Shown one piece after another: positions 14,303 to 21,717 of a DNA stretch of 64,000 bases (the stretch's first letter is position 1; every line of letters begins with the position of its first letter). Where the stretch lies: positions 108,288,194 through 108,352,193 of the forward strand of contig OW804096.1 of assembly GCA_942159475.1 (NCBI GenBank). The letters are read 5' to 3'. The stretch comes from Sthenelais limicola. Taxonomy: Eukaryota > Annelida > Polychaeta > Phyllodocida > Sigalionidae. Made by a program: the position numbers and the translations under genes. The notes beneath the pieces were generated by a model. It had not been told where the DNA came from, ran no database searches, and was given only the letters and a program-made list of their open reading frames with translations.

Positions 14303-14432
14303 TTTGGCGGGAAGCGGAGCTTACAGTGAGCCTACGTCGCATGACGTAACCACTCAGACGTCTGATCATCCTCTCAACTTCTCTCACCGTCAAAGACAGT
14401 CGATAGAGATTTGTTCTCCCCGCCCACCTCCC
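14303..14432. promoter_or_regulatory. GC-rich block with E2F, CRE and GC-box matches
   Basis: In an AT-rich setting, this short block contains TTTGGCGGGAAG (14303-14314, E2F consensus), ATGACGTAAC (14341-14350, CRE/bZIP-like) and CCCCGCCCACCTCCC (14418-14432, Sp1/KLF-like). The combination is typical of a TATA-less promoter or enhancer. No adjacent first exon was recognised, so its target is unknown. Confidence 0.3.
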
Positions 14433-15218
14433 TATTACCATCTTTCAAATTATCTTTGATAATTAAGGGGACAATAATATATGTGACTCTAAACACAAGA
14501 TTCCTGAGAACTGACATTACCCGGATAATACCTATACATCATAAAGACAATCTACTGATCTCTATTCCCCTGTGGAATATATAAAATGTTTTATTCCCCA
14601 AAGAATAATAAAACAATTCAACTTAAGTTTCCGTTTTCCTTGTTCATAATGTGCATATTACAATCGTACGTATTATATCAGATTAAACTTTTATCAATAC
14701 AAGATTCACTTGAGTAGTTATAGTAGAATTATCACAAAATCTAATCTCGAGAAAATTTCATGTTAAAATTCTAAAATTCTTAATAATATTAAGAAGCATT
14801 GTTCATACTTTTGAATCTAACAGGATCCATACACCCATGTATTATTTGCACACAAATAGTTCTTTATTTTTTCACAAAAGTTCTTGTCCACTTCCATTCC
14901 TAGGCTGCAGTTGCTAGATAGACATCCACAATTGCTGTTAAGCACATTCCACGGCAGATTGTCAGAGCACGAGGCCCCTACTCTGACATATTACACGAGA
15001 TTCTTCTTCCACGTCAACGGGATACAGTTATGCCAAACCAAGCTGAATCATTGAAACGTATTATCCGTGTTCAATGGTTCTAAGCAGTCTCAAACGTTTT
15101 CACAAAATTGTCATGTCTGATCGAATTAAGTGCCATCCAAGAAGACACAGATAATTAAAGACAACTATGTACCCTGTATTAAAGGAAACATTATGCTATC
15201 AGACCCATCACTGAAATA
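14433..15218. other. non-coding left flank of the Ngaro element
   Basis: AT-rich sequence with no recognised gene. Its last bases, ACTGAAATACATT (15210-15222), recur just beyond the right end of the retrotransposon (20331-20343). Confidence 0.6.
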
Positions 15219-15383
15219 CATTATTGCGGCACCTGTGAACATAAGACTAGAAGCATGGCTTTGGAGATGTAATTTTTATTTTGAGTAAAAGAGGTAATGA
15301 TATAGGTAAGTATATTTGTTTTAAGAAATTATATAAAGAAGGTGAAAAATAATAATAGATAAATAATAATTGAAATTAATTAG
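15219..15383 (-). repeat. split direct repeat B2 (3' terminal)
   Basis: 165 bp, identical to 15624-15788. It forms the downstream end of the element and begins on the plus strand with CATTATTGCGG. The first four bases, CATT, may belong to either element or target. Confidence 0.92.
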
Positions 15384-15428
15384 GCCGGGGGAGAGTGAGG
15401 GGATGAGAGAAAGGGTGGGAGAGGTGGG

Positions 15429-15627
15429 AATTTTAAAAACAGGAGAGAAGCTGGAGGAGGTGTTGACCGGTGGCTGGACCGAGAGGAAGTGAGGAAGAGT
15501 AGTGGGGGTAGGGTAGTGAAGTGGGAGTGAGTGTAGGTGGCGTTCAGGTTTGTGGGGGTTGTGAGAGTTGCTCCCAGGTGGCAACAATGATCGGGCATAA
15601 GCGCATAAGCTCCATGCCTTGACCATT
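15429..15627 (-). repeat. split direct repeat A2 (internal copy)
   Basis: 199 bp, identical to 20128-20326. It overlaps B1 by the four bases CATT (15624-15627). This internal A2/B1 junction should reproduce the junction of the circular intermediate. Confidence 0.92.
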
Positions 15628-15788
15628 ATTGCGGCACCTGTGAACATAAGACTAGAAGCATGGCTTTGGAGATGTAATTTTTATTTTGAGTAAAAGAGGT
15701 AATGATATAGGTAAGTATATTTGTTTTAAGAAATTATATAAAGAAGGTGAAAAATAATAATAGATAAATAATAATTGAAATTAATTAG
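15624..15788 (-). repeat. split direct repeat B1 (internal copy)
   Basis: 165 bp, identical to 15219-15383. It lies just downstream of the recombinase frame in the element's direction, separated from it by about 55 bp. Confidence 0.92.
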
Positions 15789-15843
15789 CCAAGGCTCCCA
15801 GAATTGGGTATGAGGAGTGGTGGGTGGGGGTAAAGGAAGGCCT

Positions 15844-16782
15844 TTATGATTGTGATATTGCAGCATTTAGGGAAGTGCTGACCCTCTTGGAGGAGTTGTT
15901 ATAGATATATTTTTTATGAGAGTCTGATCTCCACGATCCAAATTTTTGTATATCAAGTTCAGGTACGCCCTGGGAGAATGCCTCAGTGGCTGCCGCCTTC
16001 CTGAGCGAGTGGAGGGACAGTTTTACTGGGTCAAGGCCACATGTTCTTATTGATGTGTCCCATTGTTTTTTGATAAACGAGACCGGCATGGGCCTTAGTG
16101 AACCAGTGAATACCAAGAAAGGCTGCAGCGCTGATGTTGTGGGGGACACTGCTAACATGGCTTTTATGGCCGCTACGACACACCAGGTCGGGTCACTGGC
16201 CGCATGTAATGTCCTGTGCTGATGTTGTACTGCTCTCTGAGCATTCTTGGCATGCTTGATCGTAATTGTCACTTGGTCCTTATTGACGATCACATCTCCC
16301 CTGGTGAGATGTTTTTGGTGGTCGAACGTTTTGACAGATGGCGGGGCCACCTCCGACTGTCTCATGGCCCCGAAGAATAAAGTCAAGAGAGCTGCTTTTA
16401 TCGCTGTGCCCTCTTCGAGGTGTGCTGCCTGAGTTACTACCTGCCTTAGGGCAGTCATGCTGATGGGGGTTTTTGGTGATGGGGAGTAGTCACTCCTCCT
16501 CTCTATGCCCTCCAGTGAGAGGGCCACCCTGTGATGGTTGATCTCACTGAGGCTGAGGCCCCTTCTCCTCCAGTGCTCTCTTATATGAGACAGGTGATTC
16601 TTTATGGATGCTGGGCATTTTATGTGTAGTGCGAGGTATTCTACATATTCGCACACTACACTAAAGCGCAGTTCCTCTGCTGTGATGCCTCTCCACCGCA
16701 GGAATGCTAGGAACAGGGTCGCTGATGATTTTCTGTTCCTCTCTGTGCCGGGGGCTCGAGCTGCTTTCTGTCGGTCGAGCAC
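15844..16782 (-). CDS. tyrosine recombinase (ORF3) of the Ngaro element
   Basis: Lambda-integrase-type site-specific recombinase that would insert the circular DNA copy. Numbered from the GTG at 16782 (312 residues): an N-terminal helical, SAM-like region (about 1-100), then the catalytic domain with R141 (GAMRQSE), H258-x-x-R261 (LHSLRK), W284 (FGSWRSDS) and the likely nucleophile Y292 (KKYIY). All key residues are present. The frame is open back to 16830, but it has no ATG before residue 109, which is too late to include the N-terminal domain. It therefore probably is not started independently. It overlaps the end of the RT/RNase H frame by about 170 bp in the +1 frame relative to it, suggesting frameshifting, splicing or a non-AUG start. 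No stop or frameshift interrupts it. Confidence 0.9.
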   Translation of the reverse strand: MLDRQKAARAPGTERNRKSSATLFLAFLRWRGITAEELRFSVVCEYVEYLALHIKCPASIKNHLSHIREHWRRRGLSLSEINHHRVALSLEGIERRSDYSPSPKTPISMTALRQVVTQAAHLEEGTAIKAALLTLFFGAMRQSEVAPPSVKTFDHQKHLTRGDVIVNKDQVTITIKHAKNAQRAVQHQHRTLHAASDPTWCVVAAIKAMLAVSPTTSALQPFLVFTGSLRPMPVSFIKKQWDTSIRTCGLDPVKLSLHSLRKAAATEAFSQGVPELDIQKFGSWRSDSHKKYIYNNSSKRVSTSLNAAISQS

Positions 16783-19036
16783 CAGCCCCTGAAGATATTG
16801 GGCGGCCGGATCTGCAACAGATAGGAGATCTTATACTGTTGAATATGTACATGCATGGTTGGATGATGCACAGATTATTTTTTACATATGCTTCTCTGGC
16901 TCTAGCAGCTAGCTTATTGGAGAGATGGCTGGTAGCTAGTCGCTTCACCAGAGGGGTGTTAGCATCCAGAAACACAAAATCTAAGTCATATATTGCCTGC
17001 AGCATCCACAGCTGCCTGCATGATTCTAAGAAGACTTTATTCCGGGTCCTGCCTGACGTTGCGACAGAGTTAACGACCGGGTCTCTGCATTTGAATATGA
17101 CACGGTACCCTCTGTGACTATTATTGATGAAGGTGTGTGCGGCGACTACTAGGTTGGCGCACTGTGCCTCTGAGGTCCAGCCGACTCCATCACCCACTGG
17201 CGCCACTTGTATGTCATATGCTGAGTTACCACAGATTCCAGCAATACCAGTGGGGCTGGCATCAACCTGTACCACTACTTCACATCTTTCCGATCTCAAT
17301 AGGGTTTTTCCATTCCATTGAGATGCAAATGACATGAACCACTCTAGGTCCCTCCTCATGTCTTCTGTGACAAGGACTGTTTCATCCTTAACCGACCTTA
17401 GTCCCTCTAGTAGTCTGGATATAAAGACCCTGGCCGGCTTTATGCACTTGCTTATGTGGAGGAGTTTTCCTATCACCGATTGAAGGTATTTTAAGGGGAT
17501 TGAGGACTTCCTTGCTACATCCCCAGCTACACCTAGTACTTCCTTGACCTTTTCTTCAGGGATGGACAGCTCCATCTTCTTCGCATTGGCTGTGATTCCC
17601 AGCCAGGTCACAACATGTAGTGGGCCCTGGCGCTTTTCTTCTGCTTCTGGCAGGCCCAGTTCTTTTAGTAGATGTGCGGCGTCCTCCAGGTGGCGCCGGC
17701 ACGCCGCCTCATCATTGGAGACAATAATGAGGTCATCAAGGTACATTCTCGACCAGATGCCCCTCGATGCCAGGATGCCAACTATTCTGTCGGCGACCCT
17801 TTGCATATGCATTGAAGAGCATCTAGCCCCGAATGGCATGGCCGTTTCCATGTAGAACCGACCCTTCCATTTTATGCACTGGAGGGGCCAGTCTAGAGGA
17901 TCAGATCGGAAGTTCTTGTAGGCCCTCGATATATCCATAGTTGCCATGTATGCTCTGTTTCCCACTACCTTAAGCCTCTCTGCAAGGTCATCAATGCCAG
18001 GGAGACCATGGGAACGTATCTTCCCATAAATAGCGTTTTTTCTAATATAGGAGTTGACTGACGCCTCCTGTGGGAACGTCATATCTAGTATGATGCGTCG
18101 CTCCCCTGGGTCTTTCTTAGGGCGAGTCATCAGGGGAGATACATGGCACCACGGGGAGAAAGGGGGCGTGGCCATGGGCCCCACAATGCCACCCTTCTCC
18201 AGTTCTTTCTTGATATACTTGTCAACACTCGCTGGGAAGTTATTCGCGCTAGGGTGGTTATCACAATCTTGAGTATTGCTACTAGGACCGAGGTACCCCA
18301 GCGGGAATCCATATTTTAAGAAACTCAGCAGTTCAAAATCGTCCTCTCCCTCCACAAGGTATTTTTCCCATCCATCCATGTTTAGCTCAGATGGGACCAA
18401 TAGCTTAGCACCTTTGTGGTTGGGGACGCCAGATCTTTTAACACATGAGTATATTTTAACGAGATCTGTACAGTAGTGTTGTGTGATTACCATTTCGGGC
18501 CAGTGTTGTTTACGGTGTGCACTGAAAGATTCGGGGTCAGCTGGCGCTGGGCACAGTAGGCCGTCCGTCTCGCAGTATTTCCTAATGGCATCAAAGTCTA
18601 TGGACACATTAGTGTCAGATTCACTTGCAGCTCCATTGCTGGTAACCACGCTATCAGTTTCGGTGGTTTTTTCTGATGTCTGAAGCTTGTGATCGCCGAT
18701 CCTTTGTTTCTTGGCGATCCTGTGGGGCTCTGTTTGTTGACAGTGGCCGCCATCTTGGTATGACGCTCCAATCCCGCTCCAACTCTCACCCCCACGAGAG
18801 CCTGGACGAGATGGGGTGGCCCGGGAGCCGGCTTGGGCGCCGCCATCTTTGTTATGATCAGATTGAGTTGACGAACATTTTACATTCACACTGGTAGCGG
18901 TAGTTTTTCCTTGGGAAGAGGAGACTCCGCTGTTTCCCCCTTCGTGTATCCTATACAAAGGGGGAACTACATGTTTTTTGAAGGGAAAGGGAGAAGGGGA
19001 GCTCCACCGCTTCCCTTCCCTTGCTGGGCCGACCAA
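16661..19036 (-). CDS. reverse transcriptase / RNase H (ORF2) of the Ngaro element
   Basis: Polymerase of the element, copying its RNA to DNA. The frame is open from 19042 (a TGA lies at 19043-19045). Residue 1 here is the TTG at 19036, giving 791 residues. Residues 1-150 are low-complexity. The RT domain spans about 265-545, with catalytic D368 in MDISRAYKN and D434/D435 in YLDDLIIV, plus a fingers region around RPKKDPGERRIILDMT. RNase H spans about 585-715 with likely acidic residues D592 (VDASPTG), E623, D652 and D691. No methyltransferase domain follows. There is no ATG before residue 220, so entry is most likely by -1 frameshift from the gag-like frame at 18973-18979. The tail overlaps the recombinase frame. 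The frame is intact. Confidence 0.92.
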   Translation of the reverse strand: MVGPAREGKRWSSPSPFPFKKHVVPPLYRIHEGGNSGVSSSQGKTTATSVNVKCSSTQSDHNKDGGAQAGSRATPSRPGSRGGESWSGIGASYQDGGHCQQTEPHRIAKKQRIGDHKLQTSEKTTETDSVVTSNGAASESDTNVSIDFDAIRKYCETDGLLCPAPADPESFSAHRKQHWPEMVITQHYCTDLVKIYSCVKRSGVPNHKGAKLLVPSELNMDGWEKYLVEGEDDFELLSFLKYGFPLGYLGPSSNTQDCDNHPSANNFPASVDKYIKKELEKGGIVGPMATPPFSPWCHVSPLMTRPKKDPGERRIILDMTFPQEASVNSYIRKNAIYGKIRSHGLPGIDDLAERLKVVGNRAYMATMDISRAYKNFRSDPLDWPLQCIKWKGRFYMETAMPFGARCSSMHMQRVADRIVGILASRGIWSRMYLDDLIIVSNDEAACRRHLEDAAHLLKELGLPEAEEKRQGPLHVVTWLGITANAKKMELSIPEEKVKEVLGVAGDVARKSSIPLKYLQSVIGKLLHISKCIKPARVFISRLLEGLRSVKDETVLVTEDMRRDLEWFMSFASQWNGKTLLRSERCEVVVQVDASPTGIAGICGNSAYDIQVAPVGDGVGWTSEAQCANLVVAAHTFINNSHRGYRVIFKCRDPVVNSVATSGRTRNKVFLESCRQLWMLQAIYDLDFVFLDANTPLVKRLATSHLSNKLAARAREAYVKNNLCIIQPCMYIFNSIRSPICCRSGRPISSGAGARPTESSSSPRHREEQKIISDPVPSIPAVERHHSRGTAL
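18932..18979 (-). promoter_or_regulatory. programmed -1 ribosomal frameshift signal
   Basis: On the coding (minus) strand, the gag-like frame reads TCA AAA AAC ATG TAG, which contains the retroviral-type heptamer A AAA AAC (18979-18973) in the correct phase. Five bases later (18972-18968) a hairpin starts: GTTCCCCCTTT pairs with GAAGGGGGAAAC (18967-18932, one bulged A, an inner GTAT/ATAC stem). A one-base backward slip gives AAA AAA CAT GTA, which is exactly the RT frame. Phase, spacing and structure agree with known viral signals. Confidence 0.85.
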
Positions 19037-20067
19037 CCCTGATCACTGGCCAGTCGGGTGCAGTCCCCCACCCTGTGGTTGAACGCCTTTCCTTTCACAG
19101 AGAAGCAGTAGGCACACCCATGTAGCATGTTAGTATTTCCGTTGTAGTGATCTCCATCATGTCTACATCCCTGTGGAGCGTTCCAGTCTTGGCAGATCGA
19201 GCCCTTTTGCACATGTTGGTCGGGCTTTCTGCTTGTGTGGACGTTTGAGTTATTGGGCCTTGTTGCAGAGGTATGTTTCACTTTATTGTCGCCCAGTGCG
19301 GCGGCCCTATTTCGCATGGTTTGTATCTCCTGTTGATCGGACCACTTAATTACTCCTTTCTCTATTCTATCGAACAGGTTCTGAGAGAAGCGTCTGACTG
19401 TAGGCCAAGGCAGAAGCTGTGCATCTTCCAGAACGTCCTGTGTGTGAGCCATGATATATGTATCATCAGAGTGGTCCTGCCGCTGGGGATCCCGCACCAG
19501 CGAAACCAAGCCATAGGCATATTCAAGAAGCTCCATCCTAGGTCGGTATTCTAATTTCAACTTAAGAGTGGCAGCCCCTTCCTTTTCGAGGTACATATAA
19601 GGCTTCCTGATCAGTTTTTTAATGTATAAGTCAGATGCAATAGATGCCTTACCATCCGCCCTTGGGGCGAAGTATTCCTCCCGGGCGAATTCCCGCTCAA
19701 TGTATCCCTCAGCGTCCTGGCTTGACCTCAACGCTTTGGGGGTCGGGATGTCGATCTTGACCGGCTCTTCCTCCGTGGGAATATCATTACTTCCACTCAC
19801 CCAGAAACCATCTAGGTTGTCGAGCCTGCCGAGAAGAGTAGTGACTGTAGTTGCCATCCCAGCTACTGCTTTTTCTACCCTGGAGATGCGATCATCTGGG
19901 GCCTCTGGTTCCTCGGGATTTTCTGTCGTTGTGCGTCGACGCTTGGCCGTTACAGTGCGCTTGGGCTCTGCTTTCTTTTGTGGGTTGACCACTGCTCCTT
20001 TCTTCGATTTTCCAGCCGTGCTTTTAGCAGCAGGCTTCTGCTTGGCTCTGGTAGTTCTTCCTGTCAT
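18967..20067 (-). CDS. gag-like protein (ORF1) of the Ngaro element
   Basis: Probable nucleic-acid-binding structural protein of the element. I start it at the ATG at 20067 (366 residues, MTGRTTRAKQ...). The frame is open to about 20100, but only through non-ATG codons. Residues 1-50 are rich in Lys/Arg and could hold a nuclear localisation signal. A short heptad-like stretch (RISRVEKAVAGM onward, about 60-85) may be a coiled coil. The C-terminus has a Cys/His cluster (C292, C301, H316, C318, C321, H331, C336) resembling the zinc-binding motif of DIRS/Ngaro ORF1 proteins. The last codons, S-K-N-M-stop, contain the slippery A AAA AAC. The start lies about 60 bp downstream of repeat A1, where the promoter presumably is. 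Confidence 0.88.
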   Translation of the reverse strand: MTGRTTRAKQKPAAKSTAGKSKKGAVVNPQKKAEPKRTVTAKRRRTTTENPEEPEAPDDRISRVEKAVAGMATTVTTLLGRLDNLDGFWVSGSNDIPTEEEPVKIDIPTPKALRSSQDAEGYIEREFAREEYFAPRADGKASIASDLYIKKLIRKPYMYLEKEGAATLKLKLEYRPRMELLEYAYGLVSLVRDPQRQDHSDDTYIMAHTQDVLEDAQLLPWPTVRRFSQNLFDRIEKGVIKWSDQQEIQTMRNRAAALGDNKVKHTSATRPNNSNVHTSRKPDQHVQKGSICQDWNAPQGCRHDGDHYNGNTNMLHGCAYCFSVKGKAFNHRVGDCTRLASDQGWSAQQGKGSGGAPLLPFPSKNM

Positions 20068-20127
20068 CTTTAGTAGTAGTTGTATGTAACTTACTGCCAA
20101 GAATTAATAACCGTTGGGCTGGCCAAC

Positions 20128-20326
20128 AATTTTAAAAACAGGAGAGAAGCTGGAGGAGGTGTTGACCGGTGGCTGGACCGAGAGGAAGTGAGGAAGAGTA
20201 GTGGGGGTAGGGTAGTGAAGTGGGAGTGAGTGTAGGTGGCGTTCAGGTTTGTGGGGGTTGTGAGAGTTGCTCCCAGGTGGCAACAATGATCGGGCATAAG
20301 CGCATAAGCTCCATGCCTTGACCATT
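20128..20326 (-). repeat. split direct repeat A1 (5' terminal)
   Basis: 199 bp, identical to 15429-15627. It forms the upstream end of the element and presumably carries the promoter. It ends with CATT at 20323-20326, followed by flank GTGG. Confidence 0.92.
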
Positions 20327-20330
20327 GTGG

Positions 20331-20347
20331 ACTGAAATACATTGTGG
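20331..20347 (+). repeat. right-flank half of a target-site tandem repeat
   Basis: ACTGAAATACATTGTGG lies just outside the element. If the insertion is removed at CATT, the left flank ACTGAAATACATT joins GTGG to give the same 17-mer directly before this one. The empty site would therefore hold a perfect 17-bp tandem duplication. Alternatively, the 13 shared bases are a target duplication and GTGG belongs to the element. Confidence 0.7.
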
Positions 20348-20708
20348 CTCAAAGCTGAATTCTCAGTTATCATCACACTAATAACCTTACCGAGTTGAAT
20401 TATTGTTTGATCTATTAGCCTGAAGCTATCAATATGTTACTACTGTTATATGTTTAGACAAGAATTTGAAGTCGAGCTGGCCGAGAGAAAACTAGCCCAT
20501 TGAGGAGCGATAATACGTGATACCATTGGAGGGAATGACTTCGGCGGGTCTCCGGAATTTCAATGTAGCCTCTCTTTTATGAAACTCTGCAGCAAAAACA
20601 ACCGGGCGAAATCCTACAAATTTCTTGGTAAACTGAGTTTCAGGTGTGTTGGAAAGGAACGAAACAAAATGAAGAAAATGACCGATGTTAAAGTTCTGAG
20701 AGTGCAGC

Positions 20709-20923
20709 TTAAAGGGTGGTCTCTACTGGCTGCGGTAAGCTCTGCGGTAAGCCTTGCGATGGTTTGTGCTGGTTCTGTAGGTGGAGAGAAATGATGAGGT
20801 CCTTGCCTGCATGGTTCACTGGCCATGTAGGGAGGTCCTCGCCACTCCTCACCAACACAGCACCATCGCAAGGCTTACCCAGTTACCGCAGAGCTTACCG
20901 CAGCCAGTGGAGACCACCCTTAA
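20709..20923. mobile_element. TTAA-flanked hairpin MITE
   Basis: About 215 bp bounded by TTAA at 20709-20712 and 20920-20923. Its terminal inverted repeats start AGGGTGGTCTCTACTGG on the left and GGGTGGTCTCCACTGG on the reverse of the right. The arms (to about 20763 and from about 20862) match nearly throughout except for a 7-bp indel, so the whole element can fold into one hairpin. TTAA target duplications are typical of piggyBac- and Kolobok-type transposases. It has no coding capacity, so it would depend on one in trans. Confidence 0.7.
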
Positions 20924-20936
20924 GCCTCTTGGTTTT

Positions 20937-21717
20937 GTCTAGGCCTTTTTAGTTCTATTAATTTTGTTATCGTCAGCGGTGTAAGTCCATCTTTCCATCT
21001 CCATCTCCATCTCCAGATTTCTCGCGATTGCCTGTTGTTTTGACATCTCGACTATCCTTCATCAAAACGATATTTATTATGTTTATCCTAGCTCTTCAAA
21101 CAATTGATGATGTATTTCGATGAAAACATTTGGTTCGATGTGTTGCTATAACAGATGGTCCCTTGCTGATCATCGCAGAGATACAAGCGTCCCTTTACCG
21201 GTCTTCGGGGAAGTATTCAGCCAGCAGATATTTGCCTGTTTTGCTTCATTATGCAAATTTCTTTGGTTACCTCTGGTGTCTGGAGAATGTAAGAAGTCAT
21301 AACCAACTTATACAAAGTTTGCTACTGGATTTCCTATGTAGGCCTACTAGCTATACCTAAAATATTAATGCATTCATGTATTTGTCCACTATTGTATGAA
21401 CGCTCAAGCACTGTCGAAATTAGATCTATCAATGTGTTGTTGTTTTTTTTTGTTTTTTTTTTACAAAAATGTTATAACTTTCCATCCCAAACCGCTGTAA
21501 CTTATCTCTCGATCAAGACTCCGCGGGGTTCATGGTTCTCTTGTGGGTTTGATGTGACAATATCCCAATATTTGTTGGTCTGCATTATTTGAAATTCGTC
21601 AACCAGGAGGTTTGTCAACCGAATCCCCATGCAGCTCCATCGCGTCAGTGCATCGAATCAATTTACTATTTAGTTTACACCGCTGACGATAACAAATAGA
21701 ACTAAAAAGGCCTAGAC
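20937..21717. mobile_element. inverted-repeat-bounded segment, probable non-autonomous element
   Basis: The arm at 20937-20984 (GTCTAGGCCTTTTTAGTTC...) matches the reverse complement of 21675-21717, apart from a 5-base insertion in the left arm. About 690 bp lie between them, with a CCATCT-type repeat next to the left arm and a T-rich run at about 21440-21470. No open frame of note. No clear target duplication is visible, so the true ends are uncertain. Confidence 0.5.

Larger units (their letters stand above)
15219..20326 (-). mobile_element. Ngaro-type tyrosine-recombinase retrotransposon, apparently complete
   Basis: A 5.1 kb element on the minus strand. Read in its own direction it is A1 (20326-20128), gag-like frame, RT/RNase H frame, tyrosine recombinase frame, B1 (15788-15624), A2 (15627-15429), a 45-bp segment, B2 (15383-15219). 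This A1-ORFs-B1-A2-B2 split direct repeat layout, with no methyltransferase domain between RNase H and recombinase, defines Ngaro within the DIRS order. Both repeat pairs are identical by eye and all three long frames are open, so the insertion is recent and perhaps competent. There is no LTR pair and no DDE integrase. CATT stands at both outer ends and at the B1/A2 junction, fitting recombinase-mediated insertion of a circle. PAT-like elements share the repeat layout; the missing methyltransferase argues against them. Confidence 0.93.

Noticed and set aside
15321..15647. Proline/serine-rich frames on the minus strand within the Ngaro terminal repeats, repeated at 20091-20376
   Set aside because: They are translations of the purine-rich A repeat and have no protein features.
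21466..21482. AAAAATGTTATAACTT occurring again at about 23256
   Set aside because: Too short and in different contexts. No larger repeat could be aligned.
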